From a virus, in IMG/VR virus record IMGVR_UViG_3300028595_000009, positions 1 through 34,226 of that record: DNA of 34,226 nucleotides; one strand, written 5' to 3'. The first letter of the stretch is position 1. Each line of letters starts with the position of its first letter. The position numbers and the translations under genes are program-made. Shown in pieces: positions 7,082 through 15,386 of this stretch. Below the pieces are notes generated by a model. The model did not search any database. It was given only the letters and a program-made list of their open reading frames with translations, and was not told the DNA's origin.

Positions 7082-7089
7082 GGGTTTTT
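7064..7089 (+). terminator. Rho-independent terminator overlapping a gene end
   Basis: AAAAACCCC and GGGGTTTTT form the stem around TTTAATTA. The TAG of the preceding gene lies in the hairpin, so translation to the end may affect its folding. It closes the recombination operon from 4809. Confidence 0.9.
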
Positions 7090-7425
7090 GTTGCGATTGA
7101 TATATACTAAACCAAGAAAGTAAAAGGAGAACCACAAATATTATATCATGTTTGACAATTTAAAAATAATTAGATAATATATATTTGTTATTTATTTGGA
7201 TGCTTTTACGATTTATTTTTATTCAGTAGCAAAACAAAAACACTCTTTTATAGGGAGTGTTTTTTGTTTTGTTAAGATAAATTTACAAAAAAAGGACATT
7301 GGAAACCTTTAAATTAATTATAACACAAAAAAGAAACTCTAGACAGTTAGTTTCTAGAGTTTCTTTTTTGCATTTAAAATAAATATGAAATATAGCTTAT
7401 TAATATTATAATATTTTAATTTTAT
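7090..7425 (+). other. Gene-free region with weak promoter and two strong hairpin terminators
   Basis: No ORF with a ribosome site is visible. A weak promoter-like pair lies at 7152-7180 (TTGACA, 17 bp, TAATAT). Two hairpins follow: AAAACACTC / GAGTGTTTT in 7230-7271, extended by CAAAAC/GTTTTG arms and a T run, and a perfect 17-bp stem at 7327-7343 / 7353-7369 flanked by A and T runs, so bidirectional. The segment from about 7187 to 7271 could be a small RNA of about 80 nt. That is speculative. Confidence 0.6.
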
Positions 7426-7454
7426 TTGCAATAGTGATATAAGTTTGATATAAT
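7426..7454 (+). promoter_or_regulatory. SigmaA-type promoter for the RusA operon
   Basis: TTGCAA at 7426-7431, 17-bp spacer, perfect TATAAT at 7449-7454, with TTGGAGGTGAT for the first gene about 20 bp downstream. It restarts transcription after the terminators at 7230-7369. Confidence 0.82.
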
Positions 7455-7487
7455 TTAGATATAAAATAATTACTTGGAGGTGATACA

Positions 7488-7643
7488 TTGCCTAAAAATA
7501 ATATTGAGACTCTATTGATAAGGTGTCAAGCAGAAGTAGCAGACGAATTTAGAATTATATGCACTGAAAAAAGTTTGTTTTTTGGAGAATTATTGAAAGA
7601 ATTGCTGGAAGTTTATAAAAAACAAGGGAGTGATTCGGAATGA
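7488..7643 (+). CDS. Small ribbon-helix-helix-like protein, 51 aa
   Basis: TTG start with a near-perfect GGAGGTGAT. The pattern IETLLIRCQAEVADEFRI then FGELLKELLEVY is strand-helix-helix, like RHH/CopG proteins, and is similar in layout to the end of the protein at 6773. First gene of its operon, and its stop overlaps the rusA start in ATGA. Probably a DNA-binding regulator of this operon (inference). Confidence 0.66.
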   Translation: MPKNNIETLLIRCQAEVADEFRIICTEKSLFFGELLKELLEVYKKQGSDSE

Positions 7644-8038
7644 ACCAAAGCATTTACATACCTAGAAAATATACTACTCTTAACGAATACATCAAGTCAG
7701 AAAGAACAATCATAAGCAGAAAAGGTAAAAAGGTAATAACATTGGGGAGTCAAATCAAAAAAAATGAAACTGAATGGACTAACTGGTATGTAAAAAAGAA
7801 ATTGAAAGTTATAGAAAAGAAAGTATTGATTAGTTTTACCTGGTACTGTCAAAACAAAAGGGTGGACCCTGATAATGTTTGTTTTTCAAAAAAGTTTATC
7901 CTGGATGGGTTAGTAGATGCTGAAATATTAAAAAACGATGGGGCTAATAATATACAAGGATTTGAGGATTCGTTTGTATATGGGAATCCAGATAGAAATT
8001 ATGGTGTGATGTTGGATTTTATCGAGGTGGATGTATGA
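7640..8038 (+). CDS. rusA: RusA-family Holliday junction resolvase, 132 aa
   Basis: The RusA signature is present: VDPDNV at residues 75-80 with the metal-binding aspartates, followed by KKFILDGLVDAEILKNDG at 84-101. RusA cleaves four-way junctions as a dimer. In phages it resolves recombination and replication intermediates before packaging. Length is normal for the family. ATG overlaps the upstream stop, and its own stop overlaps the next tiny ORF. Confidence 0.9.
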   Translation: MNQSIYIPRKYTTLNEYIKSERTIISRKGKKVITLGSQIKKNETEWTNWYVKKKLKVIEKKVLISFTWYCQNKRVDPDNVCFSKKFILDGLVDAEILKNDGANNIQGFEDSFVYGNPDRNYGVMLDFIEVDV

Positions 8039-8118
8039 AAAATTGGTTTTGGATATCAGTAGCAGTTTTTAATCTTGCTTGTATAGCAAGGGTAATCGTA
8101 AGACTATATAACTACTAA
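8035..8118 (+). CDS. Possible single-membrane-segment peptide, 27 aa
   Basis: ATG overlaps the rusA stop (ATGA), with GAGGTGGATGT upstream. The product has one hydrophobic segment (WFWISVAVFNLACIA) followed by a basic end (RVIVRLYNY). The coupling suggests expression. Function unknown, and it may be non-coding. Confidence 0.42.
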   Translation: MKNWFWISVAVFNLACIARVIVRLYNY

Positions 8119-8130
8119 GGAGTGTTTATA

Positions 8131-8406
8131 ATGTATCTAATTAAAATCAAAATGGAATCAGCCAAAGAGCAAGTGAGGAAAATAGAGGAAGAATACAACG
8201 AATTTTTAGATGAAATGAAGAAAGAACATATTGATTTTAGAGCATTGAAAGACGAATTATGGGATTTAATACAAGCTTGCAATACATTACAGTTAAATTT
8301 AAACGGTAATGCAGAAGGATATAAACACGATTATCAAAGACACTTTGAAAAGATAAGTAATAGAATTATTAATAACGAGATACAGGGAGAATACATGGAG
8401 GTATAA
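8131..8406 (+). CDS. MazG-like nucleotide pyrophosphohydrolase-type protein, 91 aa
   Basis: Helical protein with acidic motifs of the all-alpha NTP-pyrophosphatase fold: KIEEEYNEF around residue 20 and KDELWDLIQACNTL around residue 45, giving the two-helix ExxE...ExxD metal site. MazG-like enzymes hydrolyse nucleoside triphosphates or alarmones. Phage copies are short. ATG 8131 with AAGGAG eight bases upstream is preferred over GTG 8122. Confidence 0.62.
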   Translation: MYLIKIKMESAKEQVRKIEEEYNEFLDEMKKEHIDFRALKDELWDLIQACNTLQLNLNGNAEGYKHDYQRHFEKISNRIINNEIQGEYMEV

Positions 8407-8410
8407 AGAT

Positions 8411-8554
8411 ATGTTTAATGCGATTGATTTATTTTTGGCACTATGTATTGTATTTAGTAGCTATATAATTTTAATGGTTTTTATTAATATATTTTCAGAC
8501 TATCAGCTGAAACGGTTAAGGAGAAAGATAGAAAAGCAGAAAAGGGGCGAATAA
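8411..8554 (+). CDS. Small membrane protein with basic tail, 47 aa
   Basis: ATG with TGGAGGTATAAAG upstream. Residues 5-29 form one long hydrophobic segment, followed by a very basic cytoplasmic-type tail (QLKRLRRKIEKQKR). By the positive-inside rule the N-terminus would be outside. No family recognised. Confidence 0.6.
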   Translation: MFNAIDLFLALCIVFSSYIILMVFINIFSDYQLKRLRRKIEKQKRGE

Positions 8555-8556
8555 CA

Positions 8557-8991
8557 GTGTTAACAAGAAAGGACAAGGACGCAATAATATTTTTATCTGG
8601 TTGCATCGGATATTTAGACAATGCACTTGATGGATACGAAGCATTAAAAATAAACGCACAAAAAGCAATTGAAAAGGTGCTAAAAAAGATTGGTGATAAT
8701 ACAGGATACAATGATTGGGATATAGAAAAGCTTACTGGAGATATACGAAAAGGAAAGTACAAAATAGAGGTAGTAACACAGCAAGATATAAAACGAAGAT
8801 TAAACGAACAAAAGGAAAGAGTTGTAAAATTAAAATTAGGTGAATTAGAAGATATTTTGGAAAATGCAATGTTGAACTGTACTGCTGAATGCAGTAGACA
8901 TAAGACAAAATGTCCTTTAAGGAAAGCAATGTTAAAAATTGGAGTGGAAACACTCCACAATGAAAAAGGGAAATGCGAATATAAACCATAA
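8557..8991 (+). CDS. Conserved-type phage protein with C-terminal Cys cluster, 144 aa
   Basis: GTG start two bases after the previous stop, weak ribosome site AAGGGGCG. N-terminal LTRKDKDAIIFLSGCIGYLDNAL, a helical middle, and a C-terminal cluster Cys108, 112, 119, 140 (CTAEC, KTKCP, GKCEY) that could bind a metal. The layout reminds me of an uncharacterised clostridial phage family (possibly DUF5651), but I cannot confirm that. Role unknown. Confidence 0.7.
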   Translation: MLTRKDKDAIIFLSGCIGYLDNALDGYEALKINAQKAIEKVLKKIGDNTGYNDWDIEKLTGDIRKGKYKIEVVTQQDIKRRLNEQKERVVKLKLGELEDILENAMLNCTAECSRHKTKCPLRKAMLKIGVETLHNEKGKCEYKP

Positions 8992-9018
8992 AAATAATAA
9001 TAAAAAGGTGGAACTAAA

Positions 9019-9675
9019 ATGATTAAAAAAGAAAAAATTGTAAAAATTGATTGGGTTAAATTTATAAATTTAACACCTCACACAATAAACTTAATTTTAG
9101 AAACTGAAACAATAAAGTTTGAAAGTGCAGTGGATAAAGAATTTTTGCCAAGATGTTCAGAAGAACGAAATATTTTTTATACCATTGGAAGGTCTTTAAA
9201 AATAAATAAGAAAAAATTTGGAGAAGTTGTAAATTTGCCAGAAGAAAAAAGCAATACTTATTATTTAGTTTCAAACATGATAATTAGTGCTTGTCAACAC
9301 AGAACAGATCTATTAGCACCAGACGAAATTGTAAGGGATGAAAAAGGATTAATAATCGGGTGTAAGTCATTTTCATTTCAAGAATCTAATAAATCTGATG
9401 GATATCATACATTCGACGAACTTTATGAACATAGAATGGTACTTTTTTCTTTAGTATGTAATGCAAATAAAAGATATGCTTGGAAATCAAAGTCACACCA
9501 TGATGGCACAATGTTTGATAATTATTTTATAGTTGGTATAAATACAACTAAGGGGCAATACACTTATCATTATCACATGGAAAATTGGGATAGGTTTAAT
9601 ATAAAGGAATTAGAAAAGGCCCCTGTTTATGATGGGCATAAACCATCGGATATATATAGACTTTACGATATATAA
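9019..9675 (+). CDS. Two-domain phage protein of unknown function, 218 aa
   Basis: Residues 14-122 resemble small phage proteins beginning FINLTPHTINL and containing VVNLPEEKSNTYYLVSNMI and LLAPDEIVRDEKGLIIGC. Residues 125-205 match another phage domain with DGYHTFDELYEHRMVLF, WKSKSHHDGT, FDNYFIVGI and THYHM-like ends. I know both as separate proteins or domains in phages, so this gene appears to be a fusion. Neither function is known to me. ATG with AAAAAGGTGG. Last gene before the late region. Confidence 0.72.
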   Translation: MIKKEKIVKIDWVKFINLTPHTINLILETETIKFESAVDKEFLPRCSEERNIFYTIGRSLKINKKKFGEVVNLPEEKSNTYYLVSNMIISACQHRTDLLAPDEIVRDEKGLIIGCKSFSFQESNKSDGYHTFDELYEHRMVLFSLVCNANKRYAWKSKSHHDGTMFDNYFIVGINTTKGQYTYHYHMENWDRFNIKELEKAPVYDGHKPSDIYRLYDI

Positions 9676-9905
9676 AATGATTAAAGATGTAATATAAAAA
9701 GATATTTGCAAAATAAACAAACATATTATAAAATATAAACATGATAACTATGTAATAAAAATCAGTACATTTTATTTTTCCTTCTTGCAACAGATATATG
9801 CTATGCCATAATACTACTTGACGAATCAAATTAAACGTAGGACTTCACAATTAAAGCCTTTTGGGGCTTTTTTTGTTATAATTATATAGAGGAGGTCGAT
9901 TGATT
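9676..9905 (+). terminator. Early/late boundary, non-coding, with terminator at 9853-9874
   Basis: AAAGCC / GGCTTT forms a stem at 9853-9870 followed by a T run. A weak promoter-like pair lies upstream (TTGCAA 9785-9790, 16 bp, CATAAT 9807-9812). No ORF is visible. The late operon begins 30 bp after the terminator. I could not identify a convincing late promoter between terminator and the first late gene. Confidence 0.72.
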
Positions 9906-10067
9906 ATGTATACGTGCAAAGATTGTTTAGGATGCAGTAAATTAGAGGACAAAAATTTTAAAATGGATTCTACTTGTAAGGATTTTGTTACCTGGGTAGA
10001 GCCGAAACCTTTTGAATATTCTATAGAAAGGCAGGTGTTGGAGCGTGGCAGAAAAAAAGGAAGCTAA
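9906..10067 (+). CDS. Small Cys-containing protein before terS, 53 aa
   Basis: ATG with GAGGAGG ten bases upstream. Begins MYTCKDCLGC with a fourth Cys at residue 24, a CxxCxxC-type putative zinc knuckle, and ends in a basic tail. It overlaps the small terminase start by 23 bases in another frame. Probably expressed, since it carries the strongest ribosome site of the region. Function unknown. Confidence 0.6.
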   Translation: MYTCKDCLGCSKLEDKNFKMDSTCKDFVTWVEPKPFEYSIERQVLERGRKKGS

Positions 10068-10587
10068 GAATAAAACAACTAAGAAAAAAACAACTAAGAA
10101 AATAACTAAAAAAAAAGATGAAACAAAAGTAGGAAGGCCTACAAAATTTAAAGAAGAGTACATAGAACAGGGGTATAAGTTAGCTTTACTAGGACATAAG
10201 GACGAAGAAATGGCTAGTTTTTTTGAAGTAGATGTTTCCACTGTACAAAATTGGAAACATGATTATCCAGAATTTTTAGACTCCATAAAAAGAGGAAAAG
10301 AAGAATCAGACTTTGATGTGGCAAAATCACTATATCACAGGGCAATTGGATACTCACATGAAGATGTACACATAAGTAATTTTCAAGGCGAAATAACTAT
10401 TACACCAGTTACAAAACATTATCCACCAGACCCAACAAGTGCCATTTTCTGGCTAAAGAACAGACAAAGAAAGAATTGGAGAGATAAACAAGAGATAGAA
10501 CAAAAAATAGAAATAAAAGATGAACTATCTGAAGATGAAGTAAATGAAAAAATTAAAAAGCTGATGCAAAAATTAAGTGGTGATTAA
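10045..10587 (+). CDS. terS: Terminase small subunit, 180 aa
   Basis: GTG start with GGAGC close upstream. A Lys/Thr-rich N-terminal tail of 28 residues precedes VGRPTKFKEEYIEQG and a helix-turn-helix (HKDEEMASFFEVDVSTVQNW, residues 51-70), then YPPDPTSAIFWLKNRQRKNW, a typical small terminase segment. The subunit recognises the packaging site and regulates the large subunit, whose ATG follows immediately after the stop. Confidence 0.88.
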   Translation: MAEKKEAKNKTTKKKTTKKITKKKDETKVGRPTKFKEEYIEQGYKLALLGHKDEEMASFFEVDVSTVQNWKHDYPEFLDSIKRGKEESDFDVAKSLYHRAIGYSHEDVHISNFQGEITITPVTKHYPPDPTSAIFWLKNRQRKNWRDKQEIEQKIEIKDELSEDEVNEKIKKLMQKLSGD

Positions 10588-12003
10588 ATGGGATTAACAA
10601 AAAAAGAATCTTTGGAACTGTTAAAACTATTGGAGCAAAAAGAAATATTTGAAGCTAGAAAAAAGATACTTAATTTTACAGAACATACTATGGATGAGTA
10701 TAGGACCAACTGGCATCATAAATATTATTGTAAAAAGACAGATGAATTTATGGCTGGAAAAATTAAAAATCTTATGGTGTTTATACCTCCACAACATGGG
10801 AAAAGTGAGATAAGTTCAAGAAGGGTTCCTGCTAAATTTTTAGGAGATAATCCAAATCTTAAAATAGGCATCGTAGCTTATAATCACACAATATCTAGTA
10901 AGTTCAACAAAGATGTGCAAAGGATAATGGATGATGAAAAATATAAAACACTCTATCCAGAGGTTAAGTTACCACAAAGAGGTGATGGTACAGGATATAT
11001 AAGAAACAATGAAGAATTTGAGATAATAGACAAAAAAGGATCTTTGGTATCTGTCGGAGTAGGTGGAGGATTAACAAGTAGAAAATTAGATATTGCAATC
11101 ATGGATGATTTATACAAAGATGCAAAGGACGCATGGAGTCCATTAAAAAGGGAAAGTATAAAGGATTGGTATGATTCAGTTTTAAGAACTAGGCTACACA
11201 ATAATAGTCAACAACTTTTGGTATTTACAAGGTGGCATGAAGAAGACTTGGGTGGATATTTGTTAAGGACTGAGCCAGATAATTGGGAAGTTGTAAAATT
11301 TCCTGCAATAAAAGAAGATAATAATGACCCAAATGACCCAAGAGAAATAGGTGAAGCACTTTGGGAAAAACAACATAGTAAAAAAACATTGGAGAAAATT
11401 AAGAAAAATAACATAGTTGTATTTGATAGTCTATACCAACAAAACCCTACACCAAAGGAAGGTTTAGTAATAGCAGAAGATGAATTAAAACGATTTACAA
11501 TGGATATGATAAAAGATACTAGACCAGATGGAATTATAGCAGTAGGAGATATTGCAGATGAGGGGGAGGATTATTATAGTTTGCCTATTGGTTATATGTA
11601 TGGTGACGATGTTTATATCGTTGATGTAATCTATACACAGGATCCAATTGAGGTAACGCAACCTTATACGGCTTTAAAATTAGACCAGGCTAAAGTAGAT
11701 AAAGCTTGTTTTGAATCTAATAACGGTGGTAAAGGGTTTGCACAAAAAGTAAGGGAATTAAAAAAGGGAAAAACTGTGATAGAATGGAAAAGAACTAGTC
11801 AAAATAAACACACAAAGATTATAATGAAAAGTGGTAGGATAAAAAGTAATTACTACTTTAGGACGGATGGGGACGATATATATAATAAATTTGTATATGA
11901 CTTAACACACTATCCTAAGAATGGTAAAGTAAAACATGATGATGCAATAGACAGTGTAGCGATGATGGAAGATTATATTAATAGTAATCAGTGGGGGTGG
12001 TAA
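10588..12003 (+). CDS. terL: Terminase large subunit, 471 aa
   Basis: Walker A variant PPQHGKSE at residues 67-74 and Walker B-like LDIAIMDDLY mark the packaging ATPase. VFTRWHEEDLGGYLL is the coupling motif region. The C-terminal RNaseH-like nuclease starts at about residue 315 (IAVGDIADEGEDYYS) and ends with HDDAIDSVAMMEDY, with the acidic nuclease residues present. It translocates DNA into the prohead and cuts it. ATG directly follows terS. Full length for the family. Confidence 0.95.
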   Translation: MGLTKKESLELLKLLEQKEIFEARKKILNFTEHTMDEYRTNWHHKYYCKKTDEFMAGKIKNLMVFIPPQHGKSEISSRRVPAKFLGDNPNLKIGIVAYNHTISSKFNKDVQRIMDDEKYKTLYPEVKLPQRGDGTGYIRNNEEFEIIDKKGSLVSVGVGGGLTSRKLDIAIMDDLYKDAKDAWSPLKRESIKDWYDSVLRTRLHNNSQQLLVFTRWHEEDLGGYLLRTEPDNWEVVKFPAIKEDNNDPNDPREIGEALWEKQHSKKTLEKIKKNNIVVFDSLYQQNPTPKEGLVIAEDELKRFTMDMIKDTRPDGIIAVGDIADEGEDYYSLPIGYMYGDDVYIVDVIYTQDPIEVTQPYTALKLDQAKVDKACFESNNGGKGFAQKVRELKKGKTVIEWKRTSQNKHTKIIMKSGRIKSNYYFRTDGDDIYNKFVYDLTHYPKNGKVKHDDAIDSVAMMEDYINSNQWGW

Positions 12004-12004
12004 A

Positions 12005-13291
12005 TTGCTTAGTACAGATGAATTATCAGAAGTACATAATAGTTATACTAAAAGCAAGGTTAAGCAACAAGCTTGTATAGGTGGCAGATATTATAACACC
12101 GAGAATGATATATTAGATAGAAAACTATATATCTATACTGAAAAGGGTCTAATTGAGGATCCATATAAGGCTAATAATAAAATTACAAGTGATTATTATA
12201 GGACCTTAATCGACCAATGTGTTAGCTATTTGTTAGGTAAAAAGCCTAAGATGGCTATTAATGACGAAACTTTTCATAAAAAATTGATACAAATATCTAA
12301 ATTAGCACAAGCCAAAGGGGTTGAATGGATACACTTTTATATCAAAGACGGTGAGTTTAAACTTGAAATGATGGAAACAGAACAAATGTTCCCTATATGG
12401 CAAGATGAAAAACTTGTGGAAATGTATAGGTTTTATATGTTAGACAACAAACAGATTATTGAGAGATATACAGACAATGAGATTGAAACATATGTTGATA
12501 ATCAGTATAAAGGTACTAGGGGCCATATGCAGTTAACAGTTACAAAAGGAGCAATAGAGGAAAAAGGGAATATATCATGGGGAAGAGTACCTTTTATCTG
12601 CTTAAAAAATAACGAAAACTGTACTTATGAATTAAAACAAACTAAGACATTAATCGACAATTATGACAAAATTATATCTGATTTTGCGAATAATTTAGAG
12701 GATAGCCAAGATGTGTATTGGATCCTTAAAGGGTTTAATGGTAATCTATCTGCATTTACAGAGCAAGTCAAAATGTATAAATCAATCCCTGTGGGCGATA
12801 CCGGAGATGTAAAAGCTGAAACTATAGAAATTCCGCACGAAGCTAGAATGGTGGCTTTAGACAAACTAGAGAATCTTATATTTAAGTTTGGTAGAGGTGT
12901 AAATATAGAACAGTTAGCAGGAGGTAGCCTTACAAATGTGCACATCAAAAGTATGTTTAGTAACTTAGATATGAAAGCTAATGAGTTTGGTACCCAGGTC
13001 AAACAATTTATTTTAGATTACATTGATTTTTATAATATTTATTCATCATACTTTAATAAACCTCTGCTAACAGATAGAGAAATTGAGTTTGAAAAGTCTA
13101 TCATAATTAATGAAAATGAAAATCTTGAAACAAATAAAGAGCAATTTGGAGCAATATCCGAAGAAACAAGGTTATCAAATCATCCTTGGGTTGATGATGT
13201 TGAGCAAGAAATGGAAAGAATACTTTCTACAAGAAAAATTATAGTAGAAGACACAGAGGAAAAACCACCAGAGCAAAAGCAAGATGAATAG
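12005..13291 (+). CDS. Portal protein, SPP1 gp6-like, 428 aa
   Basis: TTG start one base after the terL stop, with GGGGGTGG upstream. Early block ITSDYYRTLIDQCVSYLLGKKPK is the signature of SPP1 gp6-type portals, followed by the wing/stem region and an acidic C-terminus. The portal dodecamer is the DNA channel at the head vertex and docks the terminase and the connectors. The SPP1-like partner at 13301 supports the assignment. Confidence 0.92.
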   Translation: MLSTDELSEVHNSYTKSKVKQQACIGGRYYNTENDILDRKLYIYTEKGLIEDPYKANNKITSDYYRTLIDQCVSYLLGKKPKMAINDETFHKKLIQISKLAQAKGVEWIHFYIKDGEFKLEMMETEQMFPIWQDEKLVEMYRFYMLDNKQIIERYTDNEIETYVDNQYKGTRGHMQLTVTKGAIEEKGNISWGRVPFICLKNNENCTYELKQTKTLIDNYDKIISDFANNLEDSQDVYWILKGFNGNLSAFTEQVKMYKSIPVGDTGDVKAETIEIPHEARMVALDKLENLIFKFGRGVNIEQLAGGSLTNVHIKSMFSNLDMKANEFGTQVKQFILDYIDFYNIYSSYFNKPLLTDREIEFEKSIIINENENLETNKEQFGAISEETRLSNHPWVDDVEQEMERILSTRKIIVEDTEEKPPEQKQDE

Positions 13292-13300
13292 AGGTGTATG

Positions 13301-14197
13301 ATGGATAAGTACACTAAACAAAGGTTATTTTTAACAGAGCAACAAGAGGAATTTTTCATTAAAGAAATGCAAAGGCAATATGGATTATCGTATAGTGCAA
13401 TAAGAAAAATACTTATAGACTATGTTGACCGTTACGGCATAGGAAATAAACTAAGTGAAAAAATGTTTATGTATAGACGATTTGAAAATCTATTGTCAAA
13501 TGTAGCAGATGAAATTAAAACTATTAAAAATGTTAAGTTTGCACCGTTTAACAGTTATGTATCAAAAATAGGTCAATTGAATTATTTATTTGCAGGATAT
13601 ACAATAGAATCAAGGTATTTTATACCTCTAAATTTTAAGCCATTAGCACAAGAAGAATTAGGAATGAGTAAATTATCTAAGTTAGCACTAAGGGTAAGAG
13701 ATGCAGAGTTATATAATAACTTAGAGCGAACTATTACACAAAGCATTGTAAAAGCTGATGGAGTTGGAGAAACTGCGAAAGCTATTAGAAATGTAATGGA
13801 TATTGACTTAAATAAATCTCTTAGAATAGCAAGAACAGAAACTACTACTGCAATGGGCGAAGGCAATAGAAAAGCAATGAAGAAAGCAGAATCAAAAGGG
13901 TTAGATTTGAAAAAACAGTGGGTAGCTACACTTGATAAAAAAACTAGGGATAGACACCGTAGAATGGATGGAGAAATTAGAGATTTAGACGAAAAATATT
14001 CTAATGGACTAATGCATCCTGGAGACCAAATGGGGAGACCCGAAGAGGTTATCAATTGCAGATGTTTAGAAATAGAAATACTAAATAAAGAGCAAGACAG
14101 ATACAAGGAATTACAAAGAAGAGCAAGGGAAGATAAATTTAACGAAGTTATAAAAAACACAACCTACAAAGAGTGGGAAAAAAATTTGAAAGGGTGA
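13301..14197 (+). CDS. Minor head protein, SPP1 gp7 / Mu F-like, 298 aa
   Basis: C-terminal block SLRIARTETTTAMGEGNR, WVATLDKKTRDRHRRMDG and VINCRCLEIEIL is the classical Mu F / SPP1 gp7 head-morphogenesis signature. The protein binds the portal and a few copies enter the prohead. GAGGTG lies four bases before ATG 13301 and only one before ATG 13298, so I prefer 13301. Length matches the family. Confidence 0.92.
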   Translation: MDKYTKQRLFLTEQQEEFFIKEMQRQYGLSYSAIRKILIDYVDRYGIGNKLSEKMFMYRRFENLLSNVADEIKTIKNVKFAPFNSYVSKIGQLNYLFAGYTIESRYFIPLNFKPLAQEELGMSKLSKLALRVRDAELYNNLERTITQSIVKADGVGETAKAIRNVMDIDLNKSLRIARTETTTAMGEGNRKAMKKAESKGLDLKKQWVATLDKKTRDRHRRMDGEIRDLDEKYSNGLMHPGDQMGRPEEVINCRCLEIEILNKEQDRYKELQRRAREDKFNEVIKNTTYKEWEKNLKG

Positions 14198-14201
14198 TAA
14201 T

Positions 14202-14513
14202 ATGGCAGATTATAACAGTGGTTACACAGGGGCAGAGATTGATTCAGCTATAGCAAAAGTTGGGGGTATTGAAGCAGGGGCAGAAGTTAACACTGTTGAT
14301 AGTGTTAATGGGGAAACTGGAACGGTAGTATTAGATTCTGACGATATTGCTGAAGGTAGCACAAACAAATACTTAACAGGTGATGAAGTAATATCTGATA
14401 CAACAGGTGTTACAGGAGCAGACGCAATTACAAATGTAATGTCTTTGACTCAATCTGAATATGATGCAATTGGTTCTCCAGATTCAACAACACTCTACGT
14501 TATTACAGATTAA
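14202..14513 (+). CDS. Short fibre-like head-region protein, 103 aa
   Basis: ATG with AGGGTGATAAT upstream. Composition is Ser/Thr/Asp/Gly-rich with NTVDSVNGETGTVVL, a common phage fibre spacer, and it ends in LTQSEYDAIGSPDSTTLYVITD-like sequence, a frequent end of phage fibre modules. Position between gp7-like and scaffold genes suggests a head fibre or decoration rather than a tail fibre. Role inferred. Confidence 0.65.
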   Translation: MADYNSGYTGAEIDSAIAKVGGIEAGAEVNTVDSVNGETGTVVLDSDDIAEGSTNKYLTGDEVISDTTGVTGADAITNVMSLTQSEYDAIGSPDSTTLYVITD

Positions 14514-14534
14514 AAAATGAATTGAGGTGATAAA

Positions 14535-15365
14535 ATGGAATTAGGTAGTAATAATATAAATACTGTTATGCTTGGTAGTAATCAAGTAACAGATATTTAT
14601 TTAGGTGGTACACAAGTTTTAAAGGAATTTACACCTGAAGATTTAACTACATCTTTGTGGCTTGATGCTAGTGATGAAGATACTATTACAGAATCATCAG
14701 GTAGTGTAAGCCAATGGAATGATAAGAGTGGCAACGATAATCATGCGGTGCAAACAGAAAGTTCTAAACAACCTAGTTTTGCAAATAGTCAGATTACTTT
14801 TGATGGAACTAATGATTGCATGAAAGTTACAGATAATGCAGGATTAGATTTAACCGAAGAGCTTACTATATTCGTTGTAGCTAATCCGACTGTTACAGCT
14901 ACTACATCCTATTTAATATGTAGAAATGGATCAAGTTACGCAGAGATACAGTATACTTTAGATTATAGTAATTCTTCAAATTTATCAAATATAGTTTTGA
15001 ATGGAACAGTTAGAGATAATTCACCTGTCGGTTCTTTTGCTACTGGTCAATTAAATATAATATCAGCAACATATAACAAAATTGTTGCAGAAGTATTTGG
15101 GAATGGAGAAAGTAATGGATCTTCGTCTTACACTGCATCTTTAACTAGTAGAGGTAATATGTTTGTAGGGTGTAGAAGTAATTCAAGTACAGGAAGTACA
15201 CAATCAGCACTTTTTGAGGGTGAAATAAATGAAATAATTATTATTCCTACTTCTTTGTCAGAGGAAGATAGACAAAAAATAGAAGGATATTTAGCACATA
15301 AATGGGGATTAGAAGATAATTTACCATCTGACCATCCATACAAAACAAATAAGCCAACGATTTAA
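14535..15365 (+). CDS. Concanavalin-like (LamG-type) lectin-fold head-region protein, 276 aa
   Basis: Residues 1-30 contain three short LGSN/LGG turns. Residues 35-260 form a LamG-like domain: SLWLDASDEDTI, VSQWNDKSGNDNHAVQ, ITFDGTNDCMKV and FEGEINEIIII. The end IEGYLAHKWGLEDNLPSDHPY is a recurrent phage motif. Such domains bind glycans or act as surface decoration. Its place in the head operon, with the fibre-like neighbour, suggests capsid surface display. ATG with TTGAGGTGAT. Confidence 0.78.
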   Translation: MELGSNNINTVMLGSNQVTDIYLGGTQVLKEFTPEDLTTSLWLDASDEDTITESSGSVSQWNDKSGNDNHAVQTESSKQPSFANSQITFDGTNDCMKVTDNAGLDLTEELTIFVVANPTVTATTSYLICRNGSSYAEIQYTLDYSNSSNLSNIVLNGTVRDNSPVGSFATGQLNIISATYNKIVAEVFGNGESNGSSSYTASLTSRGNMFVGCRSNSSTGSTQSALFEGEINEIIIIPTSLSEEDRQKIEGYLAHKWGLEDNLPSDHPYKTNKPTI

Positions 15366-15386
15366 CTTTATAGATTGGAGGATAAA

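Noticed and set aside
9871-9889. TATAAT at 9877-9882 as a late promoter
   Set aside because: The start site would fall on the ribosome site at 9890, and no -35 element fits, since that position lies inside the terminator.
13582-14160. Long minus-strand open frame (192 codons) opposite the gp7-like gene
   Set aside because: Ser/Leu/Ile-rich composition typical of an antisense shadow. The sense strand encodes a recognisable head protein.
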